From contig CABHON010000018.1 of NCBI GenBank assembly GCA_902168255.1, positions 124,001 to 188,000 on the forward strand: DNA of 64,000 nt, given 5' to 3'. Below the pieces are notes generated by a model. The model did not search any database. It saw only the letters and a program-made list of their open reading frames with translations, and was not told the origin of the DNA. Source of the DNA: an uncultured Legionella sp. GTDB taxonomy: Bacteria; Pseudomonadota; Gammaproteobacteria; Legionellales; Legionellaceae. The position numbers were made by a program, and so were the translations under genes. Shown here piece after piece: positions 35,293 to 45,210 of this stretch (the stretch's first letter is position 1; each line of letters starts with the position of its first letter).

Positions 35293-37116
35293 ATGCTTGA
35301 GAATGAATTGCAAACATTACCCCATGATGAAGAAGCGAAATATCCTCCTTCCAATTTGGATGATTTACTCAAACAATGGAAAACGTTAACCAATATCGAA
35401 CATCAGCGGGAAAGGACTATTGAAGAACATTGCCAATTGGGCGATGTTTTAATTGCTCTATTGAAGCATCACATTCATGATGAATCCCCTCAGAATCTTC
35501 CTATAGATAACCACGATAAAAGAATTCTTCGCAACACTTTTTGGTTGGTAGCAAGCCTGGAATGGATAGATGAAATCGCTTACGGTTTCTTCCAGTTTCA
35601 AATGAGTTACAATGGATTAATCCGCTTTAATGTCGATGCAAGGGCAGTCGCCATTATTTCAGGAATCTTGGCAACCGGTGATTTTCTCAGTAATGTCACG
35701 AATTTTAGCCCTGCGAATGATGCCGATGAATGGTTGTTTAACACTCATAAGCCATTAAAACATTCGTGGCTACGAAAAGTGGCAACAACCATCAATTTTA
35801 TTTCTATTATCGGTAGTTACATTCCTGGTTCGACGCCGGGTTGTACCGCATTACTCGATTATCTACCTACTAACATGTCTAAAGACGCTTTTGCCCTTAC
35901 AGCAGCAGCAATGAGTCTACTGGCCATTCCACCTGGCACTGCCTATTACCTTGGGTTTCATAATGGCAGTATGCATAAAACATTTCAAGCATTGGAAGAT
36001 TATATTGAATCGTCCAAAAAAGACTTTGATCCTTTTCGTTTTATTGAAATGATTAAAAAGGTTACAGGGATTGTTGCCTATCGCGCTTTATGTTTTGCTT
36101 TTTTTACACTGGCTTATTTGCAATCGCTTAAAGTTCAACCGAATCATGTTAGCTTTGCCTTATCAGGATTTACCTTTATTGCCACTATATTAAACGTGAT
36201 TTTTTCTCGGCTTTTACCCACACTTTCAGAGACGTGGAATAACGATTTCGCCTATATAACACGACAAGAATTTAATCAAGCCAAAGGTCAATTTACTTGG
36301 CTTACACTTGATAGAATAGGAATGATTGGGATTAACACCCTTATTGCGATTGGATATGGTCTGATATTACATACCTCTACTCAAGACAACCACATTATTG
36401 AAAAATATTTGCTTTCTACGAGTATAGCAACAACAATATTAGGTATTAGTTTATACTCACAACGACAAATGGCTATTTATACGAAAGCATTGGCAGATCT
36501 AGACATTGGCGTGTTGGCTCAGCGAAAGCAAAAAATAAACCAGCTTCCATTACACAGTCCCAAGGATGAACGCCTTAATATTGTCCGTGCAAATTTTTCG
36601 TGGTTGGCTCAAACTTACAAAACACCTACGCTAGTAAATACAGCAAACTTACTGAGTGTGATTGGCCGAATGGCAAGAATTTTCAGTTTTTATTATTTTG
36701 TTTATAAATTAGACAAAGCACTTGCTTTAAACCTTAATAAACAAATACTCTTAGGTGTCTGTTGTGCATTTGCGCCAGATAATATTAAAAACGAATGGGC
36801 AATTTTTATGAGTGGTACCATACAAACTGTAACTCAAAAAATGGCAGAGGCCCATGTTTTTCATCATCATGCACCTGTCAAGGAATATCTTGGTTATATT
36901 CGCGATGTCTTTACCATTTATAATAAAGCCTTTTTATCATACGACCTAAAGGTAGAATTATTACCCGCCATGGAAAAACGTGTGGCATGGTTAAAAAACC
37001 TTGAAAATCATCCTCCTAAAAAAATTTTTTCATTCAAAGAATGCTTTTTTGGAAATAATGAAATTTCTTTGCGCAGGCCGCTCATTTCACTAAACAATCC
37101 TAAGCCAATAATTTAA
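35293..37116 (+). CDS. Multi-pass membrane protein, first gene of the ABC importer operon
   Basis: A 607-residue protein of no recognised family. The first 95 residues are soluble and acidic. After that there are roughly ten hydrophobic segments between about residues 110 and 500, and a soluble C-terminus. Its TAA stop shares a base with the ATG of the ABC ATPase (TAATG), so the three genes are very likely one operon. The role is unknown: it could be an accessory transporter component or an effector that merely shares the operon. It does not look like a standard ABC permease; that function is carried by the third gene. Confidence 0.8.
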   Translation: MLENELQTLPHDEEAKYPPSNLDDLLKQWKTLTNIEHQRERTIEEHCQLGDVLIALLKHHIHDESPQNLPIDNHDKRILRNTFWLVASLEWIDEIAYGFFQFQMSYNGLIRFNVDARAVAIISGILATGDFLSNVTNFSPANDADEWLFNTHKPLKHSWLRKVATTINFISIIGSYIPGSTPGCTALLDYLPTNMSKDAFALTAAAMSLLAIPPGTAYYLGFHNGSMHKTFQALEDYIESSKKDFDPFRFIEMIKKVTGIVAYRALCFAFFTLAYLQSLKVQPNHVSFALSGFTFIATILNVIFSRLLPTLSETWNNDFAYITRQEFNQAKGQFTWLTLDRIGMIGINTLIAIGYGLILHTSTQDNHIIEKYLLSTSIATTILGISLYSQRQMAIYTKALADLDIGVLAQRKQKINQLPLHSPKDERLNIVRANFSWLAQTYKTPTLVNTANLLSVIGRMARIFSFYYFVYKLDKALALNLNKQILLGVCCAFAPDNIKNEWAIFMSGTIQTVTQKMAEAHVFHHHAPVKEYLGYIRDVFTIYNKAFLSYDLKVELLPAMEKRVAWLKNLENHPPKKIFSFKECFFGNNEISLRRPLISLNNPKPII

Positions 37117-37811
37117 TGATAGAACTAATTAATGTTACAAAAGCTTATTCTAATGAAACAGGTCCTGTTTTGGAGAATGTTTCTTTAAAAATTGGGGATG
37201 GTGAAATTTTAGTATTATTTGGCCCTTCTGGCTCGGGAAAAAGCACCCTGTTAAATTTATTAAATGGCTCCATTCATCCTTCTAATGGAGAAATTTATCT
37301 TAATCAACAGAATATTAAACAGATCAATCCTATTGAATTACGTCGTTCCATGGGGTACGTTTTTCAACAAAATTGTTTAATGCCTCATTGGAATATAGAA
37401 GAAAATGTGGCCACCGTATTACGTCTTATTGGTATGCCTAAAAACCAACGATTAAAACGAGCACATGAATTATTGGGTTTGGTACAATTAGATCCACAAA
37501 TCTATGCCCAACGTTTCCCTGCGCAACTTTCTGGCGGGCAACAACAACGTGTCAATGTAGCACGCGCATTAGCGAATGATCCGCAATATATTCTCATGGA
37601 TGAACCTTTTTCAGCATTAGATTCTGTCAATCGGGTAAATTTGCAAGAAGAAATATTACGTTTAAAAAAACAATTGAATAAAACCATTATTTTTGTTACG
37701 CATGATAATGCAGAAGCGTATCGTCTTGCTGATAGATTAGTGATTCTCAAGAAAGGGAAAATCGCAAAAATTGGCACTTCCCAAGAAATTAACTTAGGCC
37801 ATTTTGAATGA
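37116..37811 (+). CDS. ABC transporter ATPase, quaternary-amine/ergothioneine importer type
   Basis: A 231-residue ABC ATPase. Walker A is GPSGSGKST with Lys42, the Q-loop is VFQQNCLMPHW, the signature is LSGGQQQR, and Walker B is YILMDEPFSALD, followed by the H-loop THD. The protein is short and lacks the C-terminal CBS pair of ProV/OpuCA, as EgtV and some OpuC-type ATPases do. The genes on both sides overlap it (one and four bases). With the downstream permease-binding protein fusion it should import a betaine-like compound. Confidence 0.92.
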   Translation: MIELINVTKAYSNETGPVLENVSLKIGDGEILVLFGPSGSGKSTLLNLLNGSIHPSNGEIYLNQQNIKQINPIELRRSMGYVFQQNCLMPHWNIEENVATVLRLIGMPKNQRLKRAHELLGLVQLDPQIYAQRFPAQLSGGQQQRVNVARALANDPQYILMDEPFSALDSVNRVNLQEEILRLKKQLNKTIIFVTHDNAEAYRLADRLVILKKGKIAKIGTSQEINLGHFE

Positions 37812-39355
37812 ATTTTTTAGCAATTTATTGGCCTGAATTAGGCATTAAATTATGGGAACAAATCACGTTGGTTGGTTTATCAACGCTGTTTGCGATTCTT
37901 ATTGGTGTAACAACTGGAAGTATTTTTTTTAAACGCCCCAAAATAAGTCATATTATTATTAATATTACGGCTATTATTCAAACCATACCCAGTTTAGCTT
38001 TATTAACTTTTTTATTACCGCTCTTTGGTATTGGCATTAAACCTGCCTTAATAGCATTAGTACTGTATGCGTTATTACCGATTGTCTGTAACACGCTCAC
38101 TGGTTTGCAAAACGTCTCTCCTGAGCTCAAGCGAGCCGCAGAAAATTTAGGGTTTACCCCTTGGCAACAATTGCGTTGGGTCGAATTTCCCCTTGCCTTA
38201 CCCATTATTCTTACGGGAATTAAAACTGCCCTAATTATCAATGTTGGTGTCGCAACTTTAGCGGCTTTTATTGGTGCAGGTGGTTTAGGTGATTTTATTA
38301 ATCGAGGACTAGCCCTTAGCAATAATCAATTGGTTTTATTAGGCGCCATTCCTGCCGCATTATTAGCATTGATTCTAAATGGATTATTTTCCGCATTAGT
38401 TAACACACTCACTTCTCATGAATTACCACGAAAAAATCGAGGGATAAAATTATTGGGTATTATTTTTATTTTCAGCGGTTTACTTTTTTCTGCGTGGCGA
38501 TGGAGCCTCGAAGAAAGTAAAAATTCCACATTTAATCCAAAAAATATCGTTCGTTTAGCCACTAAAAATTTTAGTGAATCCATTCTTTTAGGGGAAATTA
38601 TTGCGCAAACTATTGAAGCAAAAACTTCTTTACAGGTAAAAAAATATTTTAATTTAGGCAGTACGGAAATATGTCAACAAGCCTTATTAAAAAATAAAAT
38701 TGATCTATATCCAGAATATACTGGAACCTCTTATCTTATAGTATTACATGGCAAAAAAGCACTGCCGAAAAAGGAGCTTTTTGATTATCTCAATAACTAT
38801 TACCAAAAGCATTTTAATTTAACCTGGATTATTCCTTTTGGATTTAATAACACCCAAGCGTTAGCCATTCAAAATAACTTTGCACAAAAAAATAATTTAA
38901 CAAAAATCAGTGATCTTGTGTCACTAGAAAAACAATTAGTTGCTGGTGTTCTTTCTGAATTTCTTGGACGTCCCGATGGTATTCCAGGATTAAAACGTAT
39001 CTATGGTTTAGAGTTTGGCCAAGTTCATGAAATGGCTCCCTCACTGATGTATCCAGCCATTGAACAAAACCAAGTGGATGTTATCAGTGCTTTTTCTACT
39101 GATGGCCATCTTCAACATGCACGTTTAACATTACTTGATGATGACAAACATTTATTTCCTCCTTACGATGCCGCCATTGTCATTCGCGAAGATATATTGA
39201 AACAGCGTCCAGAAATACGCACAGCATTAGAACCATTGGCTGGCCTCATCCATAATAAAGAAATGCAAGAATTAAACTATCAAGTGGATATACAAAAAAT
39301 TCCTCCTAAAAAAGTTGCCTCAGCGTTTTTAAAAAAAGTTGGAGTTATTTCATAA
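37808..39355 (+). CDS. ABC permease fused to substrate-binding domain (EgtU/OpuCB-OpuCC-like)
   Basis: A 515-residue fusion. Residues 1-205 form a ProW/OpuCB-type permease with the EAA loop (ELKRAAENLGFTPWQQLRW) and IGAGGLGDFINRGL. A further membrane segment near 218-235 links to a periplasmic binding domain (from about 245) of the OpuAC type, with the family stretch KIDLYPEYTGTS and later DVISAFSTDG. The same architecture is found in EgtU, the ergothioneine importer, and in some choline/betaine systems. The ligand cannot be decided by eye. The gene overlaps the ATPase gene as ATGA. Confidence 0.9.
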   Translation: MNFLAIYWPELGIKLWEQITLVGLSTLFAILIGVTTGSIFFKRPKISHIIINITAIIQTIPSLALLTFLLPLFGIGIKPALIALVLYALLPIVCNTLTGLQNVSPELKRAAENLGFTPWQQLRWVEFPLALPIILTGIKTALIINVGVATLAAFIGAGGLGDFINRGLALSNNQLVLLGAIPAALLALILNGLFSALVNTLTSHELPRKNRGIKLLGIIFIFSGLLFSAWRWSLEESKNSTFNPKNIVRLATKNFSESILLGEIIAQTIEAKTSLQVKKYFNLGSTEICQQALLKNKIDLYPEYTGTSYLIVLHGKKALPKKELFDYLNNYYQKHFNLTWIIPFGFNNTQALAIQNNFAQKNNLTKISDLVSLEKQLVAGVLSEFLGRPDGIPGLKRIYGLEFGQVHEMAPSLMYPAIEQNQVDVISAFSTDGHLQHARLTLLDDDKHLFPPYDAAIVIREDILKQRPEIRTALEPLAGLIHNKEMQELNYQVDIQKIPPKKVASAFLKKVGVIS

Positions 39356-39442
39356 TTTTTATTATCTGATTTCAAAAGAAACTTGCATTTTTAATTCACA
39401 AATAGTACCCTTAAATTAAGTACAACCAACCGGACATTTGAT

Positions 39443-39727
39443 GTGAATATTAATGAAGTATCCATCTCAAAGAATGCTTTGCGAGCATTAAGAACAATTC
39501 CCAATCATGTAGTTTTTAAATTACAAGCTTGGATTCATGGAGTAAAGACTCAAGGATGGCATACTATGCGCCAAGTACCTGGGTTTCATGATGAAGCTTT
39601 GAAAGGACAGCGTAAATTGCAGCGTTCTATTCGATTAAGTAAAGCCTACCGAGCTATATATGTCTTTCATCATATAAAAGAAAGCAGTTGGATTGAGATT
39701 ACTGAGGTAAACAAACATGAGTATTAA
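39443..39727 (+). CDS. RelE/HigB-like toxin (phage-derived Gp49-like type II toxin)
   Basis: A 94-residue RelE-fold toxin. The motif GFHDEALKGQRKLQRSIRLS followed by YRAIY is the family core (substrate-binding Arg and Tyr). The start is GTG at 39443; no good ribosome binding site is visible. It overlaps the HTH antitoxin by 11 bases. An imperfect palindrome, GTACCCTTAA-ATTAAGTAC (39405-39423), lies just upstream and may be the operator. Confidence 0.88.
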   Translation: MNINEVSISKNALRALRTIPNHVVFKLQAWIHGVKTQGWHTMRQVPGFHDEALKGQRKLQRSIRLSKAYRAIYVFHHIKESSWIEITEVNKHEY

Positions 39728-40079
39728 AAAGAATGTAAATATGAGCAAAAAAAGCCTTAAACTTCTTGAACATATTTCAAATAAAGAAATGAATTTGGGC
39801 AATTTTTTATGGTCTATCCGGGAAGGGGAAGAGATGAGTCAAGTAGAAATGGCAAAGCGCTTAAATATATCACGCCAATATTTATGTGATATAGAACATC
39901 AACGACGACGTGTAAGCCTAAAAATGGCCGTAGAATTTGCAGATTGTCTTGGTTACTCATCTGAACAATTTGTTCAATTAGCATTACAAGAAGAAGTAGC
40001 GCGCTCAGGCTTACCTTTCATTGTTCAACTAAAACGAATTATTGGTTCAACTGACAACTACTCAGAGTGCTTTGCTTAA
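39717..40079 (+). CDS. Xre-family HTH antitoxin
   Basis: A 120-residue antitoxin partner of the RelE-like toxin. The helix-turn-helix is EMSQVEMAKRLNISRQYLCD near residues 39-58, followed by IEHQRRRVSLKMAVEFADCL, an unmistakable Xre domain. ATG 39717 lies within the toxin gene; an internal ATG at 39738 is also possible. The toxin-antitoxin order matches the other pair at 32931-33667. Confidence 0.9.
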   Translation: MSIKKNVNMSKKSLKLLEHISNKEMNLGNFLWSIREGEEMSQVEMAKRLNISRQYLCDIEHQRRRVSLKMAVEFADCLGYSSEQFVQLALQEEVARSGLPFIVQLKRIIGSTDNYSECFA

Positions 40080-40130
40080 CAAAGGTCTTTTGCAGCGAAA
40101 GCATCCCACTGAAGCACGCTTAATTTATCT

Positions 40131-41705
40131 TTAAGCATGCTCACGCGTATCCCAGAAAATAATATCGGGATAACGTTCTTGGGTAAGTCTAAGATTAACT
40201 TTCGTTGGCGCTAAATATACTAATTGTTCAGCACCATCCACCGCCAAGGAATCTTCTACTTTTGTTTTAAATTTTTCTAAACTTTTACTGTCTTCCGCTG
40301 TTACCCATCGCGCCACGGCAACATTGGTTGTCTCGTAGGTACAATCCACATTGTATTCATGCTTTAGACGAAAGGCGACCACGTCAAACTGCAACATACC
40401 CACCGCGCCTAAAATAATATCTTGGCTATAAAGCGGGCGAAACATTTGTGTTGCACCTTCTTCAGATAACTGAGTCAGGCCTTTAATTAAGGCTTTGCTT
40501 TTTAACGGGTCTTTGAGTCGAACTAAACGAAAAAGTTCAGGGGCAAAATAAGGGATACCGGTAAATTTCAAATTTTCGCCTTGCGTAAATGTATCACCAA
40601 TCTGAATCGTGCCATGGTTGTGCAAACCAATAATATCGCCAGGCCAAGCTTCTTGCGTATTTTCTCGATCACCCGCCATAAAGGTTAAGGCTTGATTGAT
40701 TTGTACCGTTTTTCCTGTTCGTAAATGCGCTAATTTCATGTTTTTTTCATATTTACCTGAACATACACGCATAAAAGCAATCCGATCGCGATGATTTGGA
40801 TCCATATTCGCTTGAATTTTAAACACAAACCCCGAAAATTTTTCTTCCGAAGGCTCTACTTTTCTTGTTTTATCGGCTACTTCGCTCATTCGCGGTTGAG
40901 GCGCTGGGGCATAAGCCGCAAAATCATCCAATAATTCTTTAATGCCAAAATGATGAATTGCAGTACCAAAATATACGGGTGTCTGTTTTCCTTTTAAATA
41001 CGCTGCTTTATCCCAATCATGTGAAGCACCTTTTACCAATTCAATTTCTTCGCGAAATTCGGCTGCAATATCATCCCCAATGGCTTTATCTAATAAAGGA
41101 TTATTTAAACCTTCAATAATTTCATCGGATTTATATAAATAAATGCGATCTTGATGGAGATGGTAAATTCCTTTTAAACGTTGCCCCATACCAATTGGCC
41201 ATGTCATTGGGGTACATTGAATTTTCAATACATCTTCAATTTCATCCAATAACTCAATAGGTTCCTTTCCTTCGCGGTCTAGTTTATTAATGAAGGTCAT
41301 AATAGGGGTATCACGTAAGCGGCAAATATTCATTAACTTAATGGTTCGCTCTTCTACCCCTTTGGCCACGTCAATCACCATTAAAGCCGAATCAACAGCA
41401 GTTAAAGTGCGGTAAGTATCCTCCGAAAAGTCGGCGTGCCCAGGTGTGTCTAATAAATTCAAAATACAATCATTATGTAAAAACTGCATTACGGAAGTAG
41501 TCACGGAAATACCCCGTTGTTTTTCCATTTCCATCCAGTCAGACGTTGCATAATGAGAAGATTTTCTGGCTTTCACTGTGCCAGCCATTTGAATAGCACC
41601 ACTTAACCAAAGCAACTTTTCAGTTAAGGTTGTTTTCCCCGCATCCGGGTGTGAAATAATGGCAAACGTGCGCCGTTTTTGTACTTGTTCTAAGAGTTCA
41701 GACAT
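40131..41705 (-). CDS. prfC: Peptide chain release factor 3
   Basis: RF3 is the GTPase that recycles RF1/RF2 after termination. At 524 residues it is full length. G1 is [16 protein letters not shown] near residue 18; G3 is [19 protein letters not shown]4 is FINKLDREG. The GVLQFDVV-like segment [19 protein letters not shown] is also typical. It starts 7 bases before the AI-2E exporter stop, so co-transcription is possible. A short imperfect hairpin (40113-40141) overlaps its end but lacks a U-tract. Confidence 0.98.
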   Translation of the reverse strand: MSELLEQVQKRRTFAIISHPDAGKTTLTEKLLWLSGAIQMAGTVKARKSSHYATSDWMEMEKQRGISVTTSVMQFLHNDCILNLLDTPGHADFSEDTYRTLTAVDSALMVIDVAKGVEERTIKLMNICRLRDTPIMTFINKLDREGKEPIELLDEIEDVLKIQCTPMTWPIGMGQRLKGIYHLHQDRIYLYKSDEIIEGLNNPLLDKAIGDDIAAEFREEIELVKGASHDWDKAAYLKGKQTPVYFGTAIHHFGIKELLDDFAAYAPAPQPRMSEVADKTRKVEPSEEKFSGFVFKIQANMDPNHRDRIAFMRVCSGKYEKNMKLAHLRTGKTVQINQALTFMAGDRENTQEAWPGDIIGLHNHGTIQIGDTFTQGENLKFTGIPYFAPELFRLVRLKDPLKSKALIKGLTQLSEEGATQMFRPLYSQDIILGAVGMLQFDVVAFRLKHEYNVDCTYETTNVAVARWVTAEDSKSLEKFKTKVEDSLAVDGAEQLVYLAPTKVNLRLTQERYPDIIFWDTREHA

Positions 41706-41711
41706 AATATT

Positions 41712-42773
41712 TTACATTCGTTTTTGTAGATGGCCATCTTGGGAAAGTAAGATAGCAATACCGCGTGTTTTTTTGAAGTGGGTCAAAATAATCATCATTG
41801 TTACTGTAATCGGTACAGATAAAAACATTCCAATCACGCCCCATAAAGATCCCCATATTCCTAACGCAATCCAAATTACCAATGGGCTTAAATTCAGTGA
41901 ATATCCCATCAAACGAGGCTCTAAAAAATTTCCTACTATAAATTGGATTGTACTTAAACCCAACGCAATCACAAAGAAAGGAGGCCAATCTGAAAACTGA
42001 AGTAACGCTAGTAATGCAGGAAAGATGGTAGCCATAATGGCGCCAATACTCGGAATAAAATTCAAAAAGAAGATTAAGAGCGCCCAAAATTCTGAAAAGT
42101 CCAATCCCATCCAACTCATGATTCCCCAACTTAGCAGCGCCGTGAGAAAACTCGTGACGGTTTTGATTCCCATATAAATTTGCGTATCTTTTACAATATA
42201 ATGAACGATATTCATCGTGACATGCCGATGATGTTCATTAGAAAAAAAGGCGTCTAATTTAGCAGGTAATATTTTTTGTTCGACAAAGAAAAAAAGTACA
42301 TACAATGAAATAATGACGGCATTGCTTGCAATGGTTGTAAACACAGCGGAGACGCCGAGAAATATTGCCTGCAGATCGAGTTGTTCTCTCCAATTAGAAG
42401 CAACAGAAGCTGAATCAATATGCAAAAATTGCTCAAACTGGGTCACTAATTGCAACAATTTATCCTGGTAACGAGGAACTGCATTTACTACGGAAGCAAC
42501 GTTATCGCTGACAATTGAAACAATTCCCCAGCCAAACAATCCCCAAAATACTAATGATAATAAGATACATAATCCCCATGGCAATATATTACCCATGACA
42601 GGAATTCTTTGAATCGCATTACCGACAGTATTTATCAACAACCAAATAAGCAATGCAATTATAAAAGGAATAATCAGGTTTTTTCCGATAACAAGAATTG
42701 TCCCAACCATAATTGTCGAGAAAAGCGTTGCCGTAAAAATAAGATATTTATTAGTAGATTTGTTGACGACCAT
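41712..42773 (-). CDS. AI-2E family transporter (PerM-like)
   Basis: A membrane protein of about 353 residues of the AI-2E/UPF0118 family, with about eight membrane segments. Family marks: FIIALLIWLLINTVG near the start, the central amphipathic SIVSDNVASVVNAVPRYQD region, and the C-terminal NFIPSIGAIMATIFPALLAL with later NFLEPRLMGYSLNLSPLVIW. Family members export autoinducer-2 or act as sodium/proton antiporters; the substrate is unknown here. I use ATG 42773; the frame extends to 42872, but that would run into the divergent icd. Confidence 0.9.
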   Translation of the reverse strand: MVVNKSTNKYLIFTATLFSTIMVGTILVIGKNLIIPFIIALLIWLLINTVGNAIQRIPVMGNILPWGLCILLSLVFWGLFGWGIVSIVSDNVASVVNAVPRYQDKLLQLVTQFEQFLHIDSASVASNWREQLDLQAIFLGVSAVFTTIASNAVIISLYVLFFFVEQKILPAKLDAFFSNEHHRHVTMNIVHYIVKDTQIYMGIKTVTSFLTALLSWGIMSWMGLDFSEFWALLIFFLNFIPSIGAIMATIFPALLALLQFSDWPPFFVIALGLSTIQFIVGNFLEPRLMGYSLNLSPLVIWIALGIWGSLWGVIGMFLSVPITVTMMIILTHFKKTRGIAILLSQDGHLQKRM

Positions 42774-42865
42774 AATTGCCTCTAGCCTATCATAACCATC
42801 ACTATTTTTCAAAATTCTTAAAGTGCTGTATAATTCTTTACTTTCATCATGAGTAGGAAAATACA

Positions 42866-44137
42866 ATGACAAACAATACTTTCAACCATATTAAAGTACC
42901 TCAAGAAGGTCAAACGATTACGGTTAACGCTGATGCTTCTTTAAATGTCCCTTCCTGTCCTATTATCCCTTTTATTGAAGGTGACGGTATTGGTGTGGAT
43001 ATTACTCCTGTCATGAAACATGTTGTCGATGAAGCCGTAAAAATCGCTTACAACGGTGATCGTAAAATTGCATGGATGGAAGTATATGCCGGTGAGAAAG
43101 CCGTTAAAGTATACGGTGATAATCAATGGCTTCCCAGCGAAACCTTAGAAGCATTAAAAGAGTACAGCGTTTCTATTAAAGGTCCTTTAACAACACCCGT
43201 GGGCGGCGGCATTCGTTCTTTAAACGTCGCTATTCGACAAGAATTAGATCTTTACACTTGTTTACGCCCTGTCCGTTATTACACAGGCACACCTAGTCCT
43301 TTAAGAGAACCTTGGAAAACCAACATGGTTATTTTCCGTGAAAATTCTGAAGATATTTATGCCGGTATTGAATGGCAGGCAGATAGCGTTGAAGCGAAAC
43401 GTGTCATTCAATTTTTACAAAGCGAAATGAATGTCAAGAAAATTCGTTTTCCAGAACATTGTGGTATTGGTATTAAGCCCGTTTCTAAAGCCGGTACTAC
43501 CCGTCTGGTTACCAGCGCCATTCAATATGCAATAGACAATGATCGTGATTCCGTAACCCTGGTTCACAAAGGTAACATTATGAAGTTTACCGAAGGTGCG
43601 TTTAAAAATTGGGGTTATCAAGTAGCGCGCGAACAATTCGGTGCAGAATTGATTGATGCTGGTCCATGGTGTTCTTTCAAAAACCCTAAAACAGGCCGCA
43701 CAATTATTATTAAAGACGTTATTGCTGACGCGTTTTTACAACAAATTTTATTACGTCCTGAAGATTATAGCGTTATTGCGACCCTAAATTTAAATGGTGA
43801 CTATATTTCTGATGCCTTAGCCGCGCAAGTAGGTGGAATTGGTATTGCCCCTGGCGCTAATTTAAGTGATTCCATTGCAGTATTCGAAGCAACTCACGGA
43901 ACAGCGCCAAAATATGCCGGCCAAGATAAGGTTAATCCTGGTTCTATTATTTTATCCGCTGAGATGATGTTACGTCATTTAGGTTGGAAAGAAGCAGCCG
44001 ATCTCATCGTTCAAGGTGTTTCTAACGCTATTGAAGCAAAAACCGTTACTTATGATTTAGAACGCTTAATGGAAGGTGCAACATTAGTCAGCTGTTCTGG
44101 TTTTGGGGATGCAGTTGTAAAAGGCATGAAAGCGTAA
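42866..44137 (+). CDS. icd: Isocitrate dehydrogenase, NADP-specific
   Basis: Converts isocitrate to 2-oxoglutarate in the TCA cycle. At 423 residues it matches the E. coli dimeric type. Motifs: [15 protein letters not shown] near residue 33; [11 protein letters not shown] holding the substrate-binding Ser; and [16 protein letters not shown], whose Lys-Tyr pair marks NADP preference. TAGGAAA precedes the ATG. The small gene at 44147 follows closely on the same strand. Confidence 0.98.
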   Translation: MTNNTFNHIKVPQEGQTITVNADASLNVPSCPIIPFIEGDGIGVDITPVMKHVVDEAVKIAYNGDRKIAWMEVYAGEKAVKVYGDNQWLPSETLEALKEYSVSIKGPLTTPVGGGIRSLNVAIRQELDLYTCLRPVRYYTGTPSPLREPWKTNMVIFRENSEDIYAGIEWQADSVEAKRVIQFLQSEMNVKKIRFPEHCGIGIKPVSKAGTTRLVTSAIQYAIDNDRDSVTLVHKGNIMKFTEGAFKNWGYQVAREQFGAELIDAGPWCSFKNPKTGRTIIIKDVIADAFLQQILLRPEDYSVIATLNLNGDYISDALAAQVGGIGIAPGANLSDSIAVFEATHGTAPKYAGQDKVNPGSIILSAEMMLRHLGWKEAADLIVQGVSNAIEAKTVTYDLERLMEGATLVSCSGFGDAVVKGMKA

Positions 44138-44146
44138 TAACACGCT

Positions 44147-45037
44147 ATGCGTAAAATCCTCTTGTTCGGCTATGATTACGCCGATAATTTCGCTGCCCTT
44201 TCTAAAGGGGCAGCGGATTTATGCCATGGACTTTGCCAACATCCCTCCAACTTTGCCATTGGTTTAGAAAAGCTTCTCTTTAATGTTGATCTAGAAACAC
44301 AAATCCGTATCATTGAAGAAAAATCCTATCAAATAAAAACGCTCGCCCAGAAAACATTTCATCTTTCCTGGGAACAATTAATTGCATTGCCCCTCGAAAA
44401 CATTGCCATAAAAGCAGCAAAACCTTTAGTTTCTAGAGCAAAAACCTTGCATTTTCAACAGGTTATTTTAAATGTGCTTCACCACCATCCCACTTCCTCA
44501 TGCTTGGGACTAGAGGATAAATTTGATGCCGCAAGCATCCTTGACTATCTTTCTTATCATGATCTTGGCTGGGCAGCTTTGTTTTGCAATGATCTTTTTG
44601 AGATAAAAAAAGCCTTCAAATCTTCCAAAGTTGCTGTAGAAGCTTTTTTTCTTTTTTCACCTCATTTTGCACTTTCTGAAGAAACAACAGTCCTGCTCAA
44701 AGAAGCGCATATTCACCCCATTAATATTACTAAGTTCTTTCTTCCTGCATCAACCAATACTTTCATTGAAAATGCATGTAAATCTTTAGATGAGAAAAAA
44801 CGTTTATCGATATCGATGAGAGCGTTAGGAAAAAGACACGCGCCAAGACAATCCCCGATGAGTATTTCGCATGGTAATACTTCATCTGAATCTTCAAACC
44901 CTTCATCCTCTCTTGACGATAAGATGAAAAGCACACTAAAAGACTTTAGAGGAATATTTAGTGATGGTGATGGCAGTAGCACACCTACTACTACGATTGT
45001 GGGTAACCGTCATTATAATAATGATGAAGATGATTAA
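44147..45037 (+). CDS. Hypothetical protein, effector-like
   Basis: A 296-residue protein, not recognised. The first 215 residues are helical with several short Leu/Phe-rich stretches. The C-terminal 60 residues are Ser-rich, polar and acidic (SISHGNTSSESSNPSSSLDD, ending NNDEDD), resembling the flexible tails of translocated effectors. It starts 9 bases after icd, so it may be read from the icd transcript, but a link to the TCA cycle is unlikely. The OspF/SpvC-like gene follows 173 bases later. Confidence 0.75.
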   Translation: MRKILLFGYDYADNFAALSKGAADLCHGLCQHPSNFAIGLEKLLFNVDLETQIRIIEEKSYQIKTLAQKTFHLSWEQLIALPLENIAIKAAKPLVSRAKTLHFQQVILNVLHHHPTSSCLGLEDKFDAASILDYLSYHDLGWAALFCNDLFEIKKAFKSSKVAVEAFFLFSPHFALSEETTVLLKEAHIHPINITKFFLPASTNTFIENACKSLDEKKRLSISMRALGKRHAPRQSPMSISHGNTSSESSNPSSSLDDKMKSTLKDFRGIFSDGDGSSTPTTTIVGNRHYNNDEDD

Positions 45038-45210
45038 TTAACATAATGTTCAACTTTTAGCGAATATTAAAGGACACAATATTTCCTTTAACTTTCATTT
45101 CTCTCAAATTGCTTCTTATACATAAGAAAAAAGATTTTTACATCACTTGAATTTTGCATATGAGCATGATATTGATGTAATTTTTCCAGATAAATTCTTA
45201 AATAAATATT

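Noticed and set aside
40113-40141. Hairpin at the end of prfC as a terminator
   Set aside because: Stem has a mismatch, overlaps the coding end and has no U-tract.
41698-42129. 143-codon minus-strand frame within the AI-2E exporter gene
   Set aside because: It is an alternative frame of a well-supported membrane protein and has no family features.
42773-42872. Upstream extension of the AI-2E exporter gene
   Set aside because: It would overlap the divergent icd start, and the added residues do not look like the family N-terminus.
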